Source: an uncultured Clostridium sp. (GTDB lineage: Bacteria > Bacillota_A > Clostridia > TANB77 > CAG-508). Taken from it: a DNA stretch of 39,151 bases. Positions 6,302 to 15,138 of the stretch are shown here, in pieces. The notes under the pieces were generated by a model. It searched no databases. It was not told the DNA's origin and was given only the letters and a program-made list of their open reading frames with translations. The position numbers were made by a program, and so were the translations under genes. The stretch's first letter is position 1. Every line of letters begins with the position of its first letter. Where the stretch lies: assembly GCA_930980675.1 (NCBI GenBank), contig CAKNIU010000008.1:1-39151 (forward strand), written 5' to 3'.

Positions 6302-8776
6302 TTATTTTACAACAATATTGTAAATTTTATTAGGTACATAAATTTCTTTTATAATTTCTTTGCCTTCTAGTAAGCTTTGAACTCTATCATTAGCTTTAAC
6401 CGCTTTTTCTACTTCCTCTTTTGGTAAATCTTTTGCAATTTTTATTGTTGTTCTAAGTTTACCATTAAATTGTATTGGAAGTTCAACTACGTCATCTTGA
6501 ATTTTAGCCTCATCATATGTTGGCCATTTTTCATATGCTATGCTTTCATCATGTCTTAATCTATTCCATAGTTCTTCTGTTATGTGTGGTGCAACTGGGT
6601 TTAATAGTTTCAAAAAACCTTCGGCATAATTCTTTGGAAATACACTTTCTTTCATACAATTATTTATGAATATCATCATTTGAGCAATTGCTGTATTGAA
6701 GTCCATATTTTCATAATCTTTGGATACTTTCATAACAGTATAATTATATGTTTTGTCCAATTTTGAATTTGGTTTATCCACAAGTTTGTCACTTTCTGTG
6801 TATAATCTCCAAACTCTATCCAAGAATTTTTTAGATCCATCTATTCCGTTTGGATCCCAAGGCTTAGCAGCGTCTATTGGTCCCATAAACATTTCATATA
6901 CTCTTAAAGCGTCTGCCCCATATTCTTTAACCATGTCGTCAGGGTTTATAACATTACCTTTAGATTTGCTCATTTTTTCACCATTTGTACCAAGTATCAT
7001 ACCTTGATGACGTAATTTTGCAAATGGTTCTTTAACTGGCGAAAGACCTTTGTTGTACAAAAAGTTATTCCAAAATCTTGAATATAGTAAATGTCCAACA
7101 GCATGTTCAGGTCCACCCATATATAGGTCTACTGGCATCCAATGTTTTAATAGTTCTGGATCTGCTAATTCTTTGTCATTATGAGGGTCTATATATCTTA
7201 AGAAATACCAGCTTGAACCTGCTGAACCAGGCATTGTGCTTGTTTCTCTTCTAGCTTTTTTGCCTTCAAATGTAGTATTTACCCAATTTGTAGCTTTATC
7301 TAGTGGTGATGCACCATCTTTAGATGGTTTGTAATCTTCAAGTTCTGGTAAAACTAGTGGTAAATCTTCATCAGCTAGCACATGTATTTCATTGTCTTCT
7401 GTAAATACTATTGGAATTGGCTCACCCCAATAACGTTGTCTAGCAAATATCCATTCACGCAATTTGTAATTTACCTGTTTGTGGCCTATTTTCTTTTCTT
7501 CTAACCAATTTGTAATTTTTTCTATTGCATCTTCTTTGTTAAGACCATTTAAGAAATCTGAATTTATATGTTTTCCATCACCTGTAAAGGCTTCTTTAGA
7601 TATATCTCCACCTTCTAGTACTGGAATAATGTCTAGTCCAAATTTAGTAGCAAATTCATAATCTCTTGTATCATGTGCAGGTACTGCCATAATTGCACCA
7701 GTTCCGTATGTCATAAGAACATAATCAGAAATCCAAATAGGTATTCTTTTATTGTTTACTGGATTAATTGCATAAGCTCCTGTAAATGCACCTGTTTTTT
7801 CTTTATTAAGTTCTGTTCTTTCTAGGTCTGACTTAGAAGCAGCCTTTTTAATATATGCTTCTACCTCTTCTTTATGCTCACTAGTTGTTATCTTCTTAAC
7901 TAATGGATGTTCTGGTGAAAGTACACAATATGTGGCACCAAATAATGTGTCTGGTCTTGTTGTGAATACTGTAAATGTTAACGGTTGATTATTTTCTAGT
8001 TCCGATTGCATATAGGCATTTGCTTTTTCTTCGTTTGAATGTGCAATGCTGTTAATTCCACTCTCTGGCATTGCAACTACAAAAGTAACTTCTGCACCTA
8101 CTGATTTACCTATCCAGTTTCTTTGCATATCTTTTGTAGATTCTGGCCAATCTACCTCATCTAGTCCTTTAAGGAGTATTTCTGCATACTTTGGTATATC
8201 CATTACCCATTGTTTCATATTTTTTCTGACAACAGGAAATCCTCCTCTTTCACTTTTACCATCTATAACTTCATCATTAGAAAGTACTGTTCCTAGCTCT
8301 TCACACCAATTAACAGGCATATCTACAAGTTTAACTAATCCATCGAGATAAAGTTGTTTAAAAATCCACTGAGTCCATTTGTAAAAGCTTGGATCACAAG
8401 TAGAAATTTCTTTACTCCAATCAAAAGAAAATCCAAGCATTTTAAGTTGTCTTTTAAATGTTGCAATATTTTCTTTTGTAAATCCTTCTGGATGATTACC
8501 TGTTTTTATGGCATATTGTTCTGCTGGAAGACCAAAAGCATCCCACCCCATTGGGTGTAGCACATTATAACCTTGCATTCTTCTCATTCTACTAATAATA
8601 TCCGTAGCTGTGTAGCCTTCTGGATGACCAACGTGAAGACCTTGTCCAGATGGATAAGGAAACATGTCTAAAGCGTAATATTTAGGTTTTGAAAAGTCCC
8701 ATACATCAGTTTTAAAAGTCTCGTGCTCATCCCAATATTTTTGCCATTTAGGTTCAATCTCTCTAAAGTTATACAT
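6302..8776 (-). CDS. leuS: Leucyl-tRNA synthetase
   Basis: An 824-residue class I aminoacyl-tRNA synthetase that charges tRNA-Leu with leucine using ATP, with the usual bacterial length. The HIGH box is HVGH at residues 48-51 ([16 protein letters not shown]), and the KMSKS loop appears as EKMSKSKGN in the C-terminal half. The CP1 editing domain (about 220-420) includes [14 protein letters not shown] and ends near [16 protein letters not shown], where the conserved Asp anchors misacylated amino acids. The ATG at 8776 sits behind AAGGAAAGGAAG. The ~190-nt leader lacks the T-box GGTGG sequence, so leucine-responsive antitermination is not evident. A TATAAT at 8878-8883 (minus) may be its -10 element, but the -35 is poor. 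Confidence 0.98.
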   Translation of the reverse strand: MYNFREIEPKWQKYWDEHETFKTDVWDFSKPKYYALDMFPYPSGQGLHVGHPEGYTATDIISRMRRMQGYNVLHPMGWDAFGLPAEQYAIKTGNHPEGFTKENIATFKRQLKMLGFSFDWSKEISTCDPSFYKWTQWIFKQLYLDGLVKLVDMPVNWCEELGTVLSNDEVIDGKSERGGFPVVRKNMKQWVMDIPKYAEILLKGLDEVDWPESTKDMQRNWIGKSVGAEVTFVVAMPESGINSIAHSNEEKANAYMQSELENNQPLTFTVFTTRPDTLFGATYCVLSPEHPLVKKITTSEHKEEVEAYIKKAASKSDLERTELNKEKTGAFTGAYAINPVNNKRIPIWISDYVLMTYGTGAIMAVPAHDTRDYEFATKFGLDIIPVLEGGDISKEAFTGDGKHINSDFLNGLNKEDAIEKITNWLEEKKIGHKQVNYKLREWIFARQRYWGEPIPIVFTEDNEIHVLADEDLPLVLPELEDYKPSKDGASPLDKATNWVNTTFEGKKARRETSTMPGSAGSSWYFLRYIDPHNDKELADPELLKHWMPVDLYMGGPEHAVGHLLYSRFWNNFLYNKGLSPVKEPFAKLRHQGMILGTNGEKMSKSKGNVINPDDMVKEYGADALRVYEMFMGPIDAAKPWDPNGIDGSKKFLDRVWRLYTESDKLVDKPNSKLDKTYNYTVMKVSKDYENMDFNTAIAQMMIFINNCMKESVFPKNYAEGFLKLLNPVAPHITEELWNRLRHDESIAYEKWPTYDEAKIQDDVVELPIQFNGKLRTTIKIAKDLPKEEVEKAVKANDRVQSLLEGKEIIKEIYVPNKIYNIVVK

Positions 8777-8957
8777 ATTTATTCTTCCTTTCCTTGATTT
8801 AAGTTTTAATTATTTTATTGTTACTTTTATAATTAGCACTTTTCTTATAGCTTGCTTCCGTAATATTTTATGGAAATATTATACTACATAAATATAAAAA
8901 AATCTATACTTTTTTAGTTAAAGTCAGGATAAAGACATGAAAAACATTTTGTATTGC

Positions 8958-8986
8958 TTGACGAATTATGTCGAATATGATATTAT
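8958..8986 (+). promoter_or_regulatory. Sigma-A promoter for the 9022-9447 gene
   Basis: TTGACG (8958-8963) and TATTAT (8981-8986) are spaced 17 bp. The transcript would begin near 8993. This rules out the in-frame ATG at 8968 (inside the promoter) as the start and supports the ATG at 9022. Confidence 0.75.
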
Positions 8987-9021
8987 TTTGTCATAAAATA
9001 TTATTAAGGGGAGGATTACAT

Positions 9022-9447
9022 ATGTCATCAAGTTATTATTCAAGAAGTTTATTAAGTACTTCTGACGCAGTAAATTCATCTGTTTGGCTTATAGTATCTA
9101 TAATTCTTGCTGTTATTGGTGGAATCTTAATTTACTTCTTATTTTTAAGTAAAAAGAATGAAGGAAAATTCAAAGGATTTGTTGGATGGCTTTATGATTT
9201 TTTATCATTTAAGAAAATGTTTATGGAAGCTTTATTAAAAATTACATATTTAATAGTTGCTTTATATATAACACTTTCTTCTTTTGCATTAATAGGTTCA
9301 AACTTTATAGGTTTCTTAGCAATGCTAATCATAGGAAATGTTGTAGCAAGACTTGTATATGAATTTTCTTTATTACTTCTTGTTATTTGCAGAAATACAA
9401 CTGAAATAAACAAAAAGTTATCTAAAAAAGATAAAGAAAGCAAATAA
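9022..9447 (+). CDS. Small membrane protein of unknown function
   Basis: A 141-residue protein whose family I do not recognise. The start is the ATG at 9022, directly behind AAGGGGAGG (9006-9014) and downstream of a clear promoter. A short Ser-rich N-terminus (SSSYYSRSLLSTSD) is followed by a hydrophobic segment at about 20-42, a positively charged loop with KGFVGWLYDFLSFKK, and two closely spaced membrane helices (about 68-115). The tail is Lys-rich. It is monocistronic, with its own promoter and a strong terminator. It is divergent from leuS and precedes another membrane protein gene and hpf. Confidence 0.7.
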   Translation: MSSSYYSRSLLSTSDAVNSSVWLIVSIILAVIGGILIYFLFLSKKNEGKFKGFVGWLYDFLSFKKMFMEALLKITYLIVALYITLSSFALIGSNFIGFLAMLIIGNVVARLVYEFSLLLLVICRNTTEINKKLSKKDKESK

Positions 9448-9452
9448 TTTTT

Positions 9453-9480
9453 AAGTACCTCTTATGAGGTACTTTTTTTG
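9453..9480 (+). terminator. Intrinsic terminator after the 9022-9447 gene
   Basis: AAGTACCTC (9453-9461) pairs with GAGGTACTT (9466-9474) across the loop TTAT, followed by TTTTT. A clear rho-independent structure six nt past the stop codon. Confidence 0.9.
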
Positions 9481-9514
9481 TTTTGTCATATATTTTTAAT
9501 TCATAATTTAAAAT

Positions 9515-9548
9515 CTTACACATATATTTTAATAAATTTATGTGTAAG
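9515..9548 (+). promoter_or_regulatory. Hairpin overlapping the SD of the 9559-10188 gene
   Basis: CTTACACAT (9515-9523) pairs perfectly with ATGTGTAAG (9540-9548) across a 16-nt A/T-rich loop. The right arm includes the first bases of the AAGGAG ribosome-binding site (9546-9551). Folding would partly mask the site, so translation could be modulated. Confidence 0.4.
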
Positions 9549-9558
9549 GAGATGTCTT

Positions 9559-10188
9559 ATGGAAAATGATTCAAATAATTCTTCTAATGATGAATTTAAA
9601 AAAGTAGACTTTAAAGACGGAACTCAAAATTGTAAGAATTTCTTTTCTTCATTTTTTAGTAACCCTATAAAAACACTAAAGAATATCAGTGATTCAAAAC
9701 ATAATTTATTTTTTAACACTTCTATTATTATACTTTTAGTTTGGGTTTTAATTATGTTTTTACATACACTTTTGAGAAATGTATACCATACTAGTGCTTT
9801 GTATACTTTCCTATCTGCTATACGAGATTTGACTATTCCTATTATTTCAGTAGGCTTTTTGGCTTTAATAATTTATTGTATGGCACCTAATAAAGATGAA
9901 AAATGTAACCTAACTAATACGTTAACTGCTAGTATTGTTTGCAAAATACCTATTATATTTGCAAGTTTTATTTCACTTATTAATCTAGTTTCAGATAAAG
10001 CTTATTTTATTACTAATCCTATTGCTTATTTTTGTATTGCTATTAGCATTTTATTAACTTATTTTGCAATTAAGTTTTTGTATAAGGAAAGTGAGGACTT
10101 TAAGTCTTTCAAAAAGTTTATGGTAATAGAAGGAATATTTTACGGTGTTTACTTGATTTTGTCTTTCTTGGGGATTTATATGGTATAA
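9559..10188 (+). CDS. Membrane protein, possibly YIP1-like
   Basis: A 209-residue protein starting at the ATG at 9559 behind AAGGAG (9546-9551). A longer frame opening at 9478 begins inside the preceding terminator and is unlikely. The first ~50 residues are polar (MENDSNNSSNDEFKK) with a possible amphipathic stretch, NFFSSFFSNPIKTLKNISD. About five hydrophobic segments follow (around 52-72, 88-110, 125-145, 153-173, 185-207). A polar N-terminus with a compact five-helix membrane domain resembles YIP1-type proteins, but I see no decisive motif. A 9-bp hairpin overlaps the SD. It has no obvious partner gene. Confidence 0.65.
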   Translation: MENDSNNSSNDEFKKVDFKDGTQNCKNFFSSFFSNPIKTLKNISDSKHNLFFNTSIIILLVWVLIMFLHTLLRNVYHTSALYTFLSAIRDLTIPIISVGFLALIIYCMAPNKDEKCNLTNTLTASIVCKIPIIFASFISLINLVSDKAYFITNPIAYFCIAISILLTYFAIKFLYKESEDFKSFKKFMVIEGIFYGVYLILSFLGIYMV

Positions 10189-10262
10189 TTCAAAATTTAA
10201 AGATTGGTCACAAACTACATAAAGATAGTTTCTATGGTTCACAAAAATTTGTCCATTCCCTA

Positions 10263-10291
10263 TTGAAAAATTTTGATTTTCCATATATAAT
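10263..10291 (+). promoter_or_regulatory. Sigma-A promoter for hpf
   Basis: TTGAAA (10263-10268) and a perfect TATAAT (10286-10291) are 17 bp apart, giving a 5' leader of about 75 nt. A second possible site, an extended -10 TGGTATAAT at 10181-10189, overlaps the end of the preceding gene. Confidence 0.7.
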
Positions 10292-10372
10292 GTAGGTGAA
10301 ATTAGAGTCGTTTATTCAATATAAAAACTACTTTGATTTACAAATACTCGTTCAACAGAAAGGAGAATTTTT

Positions 10373-10903
10373 ATGAATTTAAATATTACAGGAAAGGATT
10401 TTGAACTAACAGATTCTATTAAAAGTTACATTACTGAAAAAGTTGGAAAATTAGAGAAATACTTTGGTAGTGATTTTGACGCTGTTGCTACTTTAAAAAT
10501 AGAAGGAAATAACCAAGTTGCTGAAATAAGAGTTAATATAGCAAGCGAAACTTTTAAAGCCGCAACTGCTAGCAAAGACTTATATGCTTCAGTTGATAAG
10601 GATATAGAAATATTGGAAGGACAAATCAGAAAAAGTAAAACAAAAAAAGATAAACAAAATATGGTTGAAACAATTAGAATGAACAATAGTGTCAATTCTG
10701 AAAATGCAGAAGAAGATGGTGAAATTATAAAAACTATTTATTATAGCATTAAACCTCTTACAGCAGAAGATGCTAAGTTAGTTCTTGAAGGAGATGCTAA
10801 AAATAAATTTTTACCATTTATCAATGTTGAAACAAATCAAGTAAATGTTATTTATAAATTAAAAGATGGTAAGAATTTTGGTATTCTAGAGCCAGAAGTT
10901 TAA
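10373..10903 (+). CDS. hpf: Long-form ribosome hibernation promoting factor
   Basis: A 176-residue protein that binds the 30S decoding centre and drives 70S dimerisation to 100S in slow growth. The N-terminal S30AE domain (about 1-98) has the typical MNLNITGKDFELTDSIKSYI start and a beta-alpha-beta pattern. An acidic linker (about 100-118) leads to the C-terminal dimerisation domain (about 119-176; IIKTIYYSIKPLTAEDA, then NVIYKLKDGKNFGILEP). The two-domain layout identifies the long form normal in Firmicutes. The ATG follows AGAAAGGAG. It has its own promoter and ends in two successive terminators, so it is monocistronic. Confidence 0.95.
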   Translation: MNLNITGKDFELTDSIKSYITEKVGKLEKYFGSDFDAVATLKIEGNNQVAEIRVNIASETFKAATASKDLYASVDKDIEILEGQIRKSKTKKDKQNMVETIRMNNSVNSENAEEDGEIIKTIYYSIKPLTAEDAKLVLEGDAKNKFLPFINVETNQVNVIYKLKDGKNFGILEPEV

Positions 10904-10915
10904 TTGCTTAGTTTT

Positions 10916-10947
10916 AAGGATGCTATAAAAAATAAAGCATCCTTTTT
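10916..10947 (+). terminator. Intrinsic terminator after hpf
   Basis: AAGGATGCT (10916-10924) pairs with AGCATCCTT (10936-10944) and runs into TTTT. It lies 12 nt past the stop codon. Confidence 0.85.
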
Positions 10948-10953
10948 AGCTTT

Positions 10954-10990
10954 GAAAAAAAGCACCCTATTGGGATAGGGTGTTTTTTTT
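10954..10990. terminator. Bidirectional terminator between hpf and rpsT
   Basis: CACCCTAT (10963-10970) pairs with ATAGGGTG (10975-10982) across TGGG. An A run lies on the left and eight T on the right, so it works in both directions: as a backup for hpf and as the rpsT terminator 33 nt beyond its stop codon. Confidence 0.9.
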
Positions 10991-11022
10991 ATTATTTACT
11001 CTTAAATAATATTTCACTAAAA

Positions 11023-11394
11023 TTATTCTGCTTTTTTAGTTGTCTTTTTTGTTGTAGCTTTTTTTGGAGCTTCTTTTTCTTCTACAGTAGCTTCAACCTT
11101 TGTTTCAGCTTTCTTTGCTGGAGTTTTTTTAGACTCAGCCTTAACAGCTAATTTGCTTTCAAGTCTTGATTTTTTTCTTGAAGCTGCATTTTTAGAAATA
11201 ACTCCTTTTGAGCAAGCACTATCTATTTTACTTTTTGCTTTAGATAATAATTCTACAGCTTCTTTATCTCCATTGTTGTTAGCTGTTTCATATTTCTTTA
11301 TAGCTGTTTTGCATTCTGATTTTATCATATTATTTCTTTTTGTTTTTGTTTCTGCAACTTTAACTCTCTTTATAGCTGATTTAATATTTGGCAT
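11023..11394 (-). CDS. rpsT: 30S ribosomal protein S20 with basic C-terminal extension
   Basis: A 123-residue protein starting at the ATG at 11394, seven nt behind GGGAGGTG; a GTG at 11403 lies within that SD. Residues 1 to about 85 are a normal S20 helical bundle (MPNIKSAIKRVKVAETKTKRN, then KSKIDSACSKGVISKNAASRKKSRL). S20 binds 16S rRNA at the base of the small subunit. Family members are usually ~85-90 residues; here a tail of ~38 residues follows, made almost only of K, A, E, T and P (KKTPAKKAE, EAPKKATTKKTTKKAE). Such a histone-H1-like tail is unusual for S20. It is monocistronic, with a strong promoter and terminator. Confidence 0.93.
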   Translation of the reverse strand: MPNIKSAIKRVKVAETKTKRNNMIKSECKTAIKKYETANNNGDKEAVELLSKAKSKIDSACSKGVISKNAASRKKSRLESKLAVKAESKKTPAKKAETKVEATVEEKEAPKKATTKKTTKKAE

Positions 11395-11436
11395 GTTTTG
11401 CACCTCCCTTTAGTGTATTAAACTATAACATATGAT

Positions 11437-11465
11437 ATTATATCATGATTTTTCACATATGGCAA
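11437..11465 (-). promoter_or_regulatory. Strong sigma-A promoter for rpsT
   Basis: On the minus strand TTGCCA (11460-11465) and a perfect TATAAT (11437-11442) are 17 bp apart. The SD and start codon follow within 45 nt. Confidence 0.8.
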
Positions 11466-11488
11466 GGGGTTTGGAGAAAAAAAGTTAC

Positions 11489-11526
11489 CAAAAAGAAGAT
11501 ACTAATATGTAATTAGTACCTTCTTT
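11489..11526 (-). terminator. Intrinsic terminator of the spore protein gene
   Basis: Stem 11494-11506 pairs 11512-11524 (ACTAAT/ATTAGT core, then AGAAG/CTTCT with one mismatch). On the minus strand it is followed by a T run and lies ~45 nt past the stop codon. Confidence 0.7.
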
Positions 11527-11568
11527 CTATTATAAATATTTCATTCACAAAGTTAAGTTTTAACTAAA

Positions 11569-11775
11569 CTATCTTAATTGAGATTCAGCTTGTTGGATTA
11601 ATTTCTTAACCATGTTTCCGCCTATTCTACCAGCGTCTCTTGCAGATATATTTCCATTATAACCATCTTTTAATGAAACACCAACTTCGTTAGCTACTTC
11701 ATATTTGAATTTGTTAAGAGCATCTGCTGCTTCTGGAACTGCTTTGTAATTGCTGTTGTTTGATGAATTTGCCAT
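11569..11775 (-). CDS. Alpha/beta-type small acid-soluble spore protein
   Basis: A 68-residue protein that coats and protects spore DNA. The start is the ATG at 11775, seven nt behind AGGAGGTG. The motif LNKFKYEVANEVGV matches the alpha/beta SASP N-terminal signature, including the region cut by the GPR protease at germination. RDAGRIGGNMVKKLIQQAE matches the conserved C-terminal DNA-binding signature. Length is typical. Transcription is expected in the forespore under sigma-G, and a candidate promoter is present upstream. Its presence is the best evidence that the organism forms endospores. Confidence 0.95.
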   Translation of the reverse strand: MANSSNNSNYKAVPEAADALNKFKYEVANEVGVSLKDGYNGNISARDAGRIGGNMVKKLIQQAESQLR

Positions 11776-11805
11776 TACGTTCACCTCCTAAAAGTTTTAG
11801 TTGAA

Positions 11806-11834
11806 AAGTATGTTTTCCTTTTCAATATATATGA
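11806..11834 (-). promoter_or_regulatory. Possible sigma-G promoter for the SASP gene
   Basis: On the minus strand CATACTT (11806-11812) resembles the sigma-G -10 (CATnnTA), and TCATA (11830-11834) lies 17 bp upstream as a partial match to the -35. This is consistent with forespore expression, but the matches are imperfect. Confidence 0.4.
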
Positions 11835-11981
11835 TGCGCATTTATTTACTTTTTAAACTGGTAATTTGTGGAGGTTTTGGTTTTTGTTTCTTTTTATTTT
11901 TCGATAATTGTTCATTATTTTTATTATGCTTAATTTTCAAAAATTTAGCCATAAATTATATAAATAATTTATGGCTCTAAA

Positions 11982-13421
11982 TTACTTATTTAGTTCACTT
12001 AAGAACATTTCATTAAGCATTTTTGGATTTGCTTTTCCTTTTGTTTGTTTCATTGCTTGCCCAACTAAAAAGCCTAATGCTCTGTCTTTTCCAGCTTTAT
12101 AATCTGCTACTGATTGTGCGTTTTCTGCTAAAACTTTTAATACAACTTCTTTTATTGCCGATTTATCTGAAATCTGAACCCATCCTTTTTCTTCAATTAT
12201 TTTGCTTGGAGATTTAGGATTTTCAAATAATTCATCAAGTACTTTCTTACCTATGCTTGTGCTTATTGTTCCTTTATTTATTAATGTTACCATTTCTGCT
12301 AATTCTTCTGCTGTAAATGGTATTTCTTCTGGCTCCATTTCTTTTTCGTTTAGTATTCTTGCTATATCTGAATTTAACCAATTACATACTGATTTATAAT
12401 CATTAGCAATTTCACCTGCTTTTTCAAAAAAGTCAGATAAATATTTTGAAGCTGTTATACTATTACTATCTTTTTCAGAAAGTCCATATTTATTCATATA
12501 TCTTTCTTTTCTAGATTCTGGCATTTCTGGAAGTTCTTTTCTAATATTTTCAATATATTCATCAGAAAGTTTTATTGCTACTAAATCTGGTTCTGGGAAA
12601 TATCTATAATCTTGTGAGTCTTCTTTGTTTCTCATTGAGAAAGTTCTTCCCTCTAAATCGTCCCATCTTCTTGTTTCCTGCTCTATTGTGTTTCCATGCT
12701 CTAATTCATATATTTGTCTTTCTTTTTCATAGTCTATAAGTCTTGTTATTGATTTAAAAGAGTTTATATTTTTCATTTCTGTACGTGTACCAAAAGGCTC
12801 ACCTTTTTTATGTACTGAAACATTGACATCTGCTCTAAATGAACCTTCTTGCATTTTACAATCTGATACATCTATATATTGAAGTATTGATTTTAGTTTT
12901 TTCAAATATCTGTCTACTTCGCCTGTTGACCTAAAGTCTGGTTCTGATACTATTTCAATTAATGGCACACCTGCTCTGTTTAAATCTACTAAAGTTCCTG
13001 CACCGAATTCATTATGATTTAATTTTCCCGCATCTTCTTCTATATGGATTCTTAAAATTCTTATTTTTTTAGGATTGCCATTATCATCTTCTATTTCTAT
13101 ATATCCATGATTGCAAAGTGGTTTATCAAACTGTGATATTTGATATGATTTTGGTAAGTCTGGATAGAAATAGTTTTTTCTATCGTTTTTACTATTTTTT
13201 TCTATTTCACAATTTGTTGCTAGTCCTGCTTTTACTGCATATTCTACCACTTTTTCGTTTAAAACTGGTAATGCTCCTGGAAGTGCCATACATACAGGGC
13301 ATATATGTGTATTTGGTTCTGCACCAAATTCTGCCCCACATGAACAGAATATTTTTGTTTTTGTTGATAATTCTGCGTGAACTTCTAGTCCAACAATTAG
13401 TTCGTAATCTTCTACTGCCAT
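11982..13421 (-). CDS. gatB: Aspartyl/glutamyl-tRNA amidotransferase subunit B
   Basis: A 479-residue subunit of GatCAB, which converts misacylated Glu-tRNA-Gln (and Asp-tRNA-Asn) to the correct amide form. GatB binds the tRNA and phosphorylates the side chain. The N-terminus VGLEVHAELST and the zinc-site region (CSCGAEFGAEPN, HICPVCMALPGALPVLN) are intact. The AGVPLIEIVSEPD, FRADVNVSV and TEMKNINSF motifs of the catalytic cradle follow. The C-terminal YqeY-like tRNA-binding domain (last ~150 residues) ends with KMLNEMFLSELNK. The ATG follows AAAGGAGG. It is the last gene of gatC-tmk-gatA-gatB. Confidence 0.97.
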   Translation of the reverse strand: MAVEDYELIVGLEVHAELSTKTKIFCSCGAEFGAEPNTHICPVCMALPGALPVLNEKVVEYAVKAGLATNCEIEKNSKNDRKNYFYPDLPKSYQISQFDKPLCNHGYIEIEDDNGNPKKIRILRIHIEEDAGKLNHNEFGAGTLVDLNRAGVPLIEIVSEPDFRSTGEVDRYLKKLKSILQYIDVSDCKMQEGSFRADVNVSVHKKGEPFGTRTEMKNINSFKSITRLIDYEKERQIYELEHGNTIEQETRRWDDLEGRTFSMRNKEDSQDYRYFPEPDLVAIKLSDEYIENIRKELPEMPESRKERYMNKYGLSEKDSNSITASKYLSDFFEKAGEIANDYKSVCNWLNSDIARILNEKEMEPEEIPFTAEELAEMVTLINKGTISTSIGKKVLDELFENPKSPSKIIEEKGWVQISDKSAIKEVVLKVLAENAQSVADYKAGKDRALGFLVGQAMKQTKGKANPKMLNEMFLSELNK

Positions 13422-13511
13422 TTATTTTCCTCCTTTTGAGTCTCTTTGATTTTCAAGTTTGTCTTGCTTGAACACTTAATTGTCGCAATAACTATTATTA
13501 TTGCCTCCTAA

Positions 13512-15056
13512 TTATTTTTTGAATAAAGGTTTATGATTTTCTCTGAATTTTATCTCTTGCTCAAATTTATATGCTACATTTAATATTTTTTCTTCTTCAA
13601 ATCTATTTCCTATTAACTGCATTCCTACTGGCATTCCTTCTTTATCTACTCCACAAGGAAGTGATATTGCTGGAACTCCTGCTATATTTATTGATACTGT
13701 ACATATATCTGCTAAATACATTTCCATTGGATTATTGCATTTTTCTCCTATTTTGAATGCTGTATTTGGAGATACTGGTGTTAGTAGTACATCATATTTT
13801 TGGAAGGCTTTATCAAATTCATTTTTTACATATGTTCTGACTTTTTGTGCTTTTTTGTAATATGCATCATAGTATCCTGAAGATAATACATAAGTTCCAA
13901 GTATTATTCTTCTTTTTACTTCGTCTCCAAATCCTTCTGTTCTTGAATTTACATATAATTCTTTTAATGTTGTATAGTCTTTTGCTCTATAACCATATCT
14001 TATTCCATCAAATCTACCTAAGTTTGAACTTGCTTCAGCACAAGCAATAATGTAGTATGCAGCTAGTGAATACTGTGCTACATCTAGCGATGTTTCTTCT
14101 ACTATTGCACCTAGTTTTTTATAAGTTTCTATTGCTTTGTTCAACTGTTCTTTTACTTCTTCATTTATTCCTTCTCCAAAGAATTCTTTAGGTACACCTA
14201 TCTTTATTCCTTTTATATCTTTTTCAAGATTTTTTGTATAGTCTTTCTTTTCTATATCATAAGATGTGCTGTCTTTTTCATCGTGTCCTGCAATTATATT
14301 TAAAAGCATTGCATTATCTTTTACATCTTTTGTTATTGGTCCTACTTGGTCAAGTGATGATGCAAATGCTACTAATCCATATCTTGAAACTAGTCCATAA
14401 GTTGGTTTTAATCCTACTACTCCACAAAATGCTGCTGGCTCACGAATTGAACCACCTGTATCACTTCCTAATGCCCATGGTACTAAATCTCCAGCAACTG
14501 CTGCAGCTGAACCACCCGATGAACCACCTGGAACTCTGTTTAAATCCCATGGATTATGAGTAATTTTTATAGCAGAGTTTTCTGTTGAGCTACCCATAGC
14601 GAATTCATCCATGTTTAGTTTTCCAAGGCTTATTATTCCTTCTTTATTTAGTTTTTCTACAACTGTTGCATCATAAGGTGATACAAAGTTTTCAAGCATT
14701 TTTGAACTGCAAGTTGTTTTAACACCTTTTGTGCATAGGTTGTCCTTTATTCCTATTGGAATTCCTGCAAATTGTGAAAGCTCATCATTGCTAACAGCAT
14801 TTTCACTACTTGCTTGAGATTCCACATTAGCTTTTGGAGCGTCTTTATGCATTTGGGCATTTGCACTTCTTATTTTATCTATCTCAACTGCCTTTTTTTC
14901 AGCATCATCTGTTGTAAGTGTTACAAATGCACCTACATCTTTTTCTTTATCATTTATTCTGTCTATGTAAGCCTTAGTTATTTCTTCTGATGTTAACTCA
15001 TTTGCTTTAAGTTTTTCTACTAACTCGTGTACTGTAAGATTTGTAATATTGTCCAT
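13512..15056 (-). CDS. gatA: Aspartyl/glutamyl-tRNA amidotransferase subunit A
   Basis: A 514-residue amidase-signature enzyme that releases ammonia from glutamine for GatB. The Ser-cisSer-Lys triad reads Lys104 (GIPIGIKDN), Ser179 (VPGGSSGGS) and Ser203 (DTGGSIREP). The spacing between these residues equals that of characterised GatA, but all are shifted by ~25 residues. The extra residues form a polar insert at about 64-93 ([14 protein letters not shown], then [11 protein letters not shown]), before the amidase core. The rest of the chain is normal for the family. The ATG follows AAAGGAATTAAG. The gap to gatB downstream is 90 nt. Confidence 0.97.
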   Translation of the reverse strand: MDNITNLTVHELVEKLKANELTSEEITKAYIDRINDKEKDVGAFVTLTTDDAEKKAVEIDKIRSANAQMHKDAPKANVESQASSENAVSNDELSQFAGIPIGIKDNLCTKGVKTTCSSKMLENFVSPYDATVVEKLNKEGIISLGKLNMDEFAMGSSTENSAIKITHNPWDLNRVPGGSSGGSAAAVAGDLVPWALGSDTGGSIREPAAFCGVVGLKPTYGLVSRYGLVAFASSLDQVGPITKDVKDNAMLLNIIAGHDEKDSTSYDIEKKDYTKNLEKDIKGIKIGVPKEFFGEGINEEVKEQLNKAIETYKKLGAIVEETSLDVAQYSLAAYYIIACAEASSNLGRFDGIRYGYRAKDYTTLKELYVNSRTEGFGDEVKRRIILGTYVLSSGYYDAYYKKAQKVRTYVKNEFDKAFQKYDVLLTPVSPNTAFKIGEKCNNPMEMYLADICTVSINIAGVPAISLPCGVDKEGMPVGMQLIGNRFEEEKILNVAYKFEQEIKFRENHKPLFKK

Positions 15057-15138
15057 TAGCTTAATTCCTTTCTTCTAGCTTTTTATAATTTTACCTAGCT
15101 ATCATTTTAATTATTTTAAACCAATTATAATTTTTATT

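Noticed and set aside
8777..8957. T-box leader upstream of leuS
   Set aside because: The leader is ~190 nt and lacks the GGTGG antiterminator sequence and a specifier-like stem that would be expected.
8968..9021. Longer N-terminus for the 9022-9447 protein from an ATG at 8968
   Set aside because: That codon lies within the promoter (between the -35 and -10), before the expected transcript start.
9478..9558. Longer N-terminus for the 9559-10188 protein
   Set aside because: It starts inside the T run of the preceding terminator and has no SD; the ATG at 9559 has AAGGAG.
13422..13511. Small ORF between gatA and gatB behind a GGAGG site
   Set aside because: Only ~11 codons from a TTG that is too far from the site; more likely untranslated spacer.
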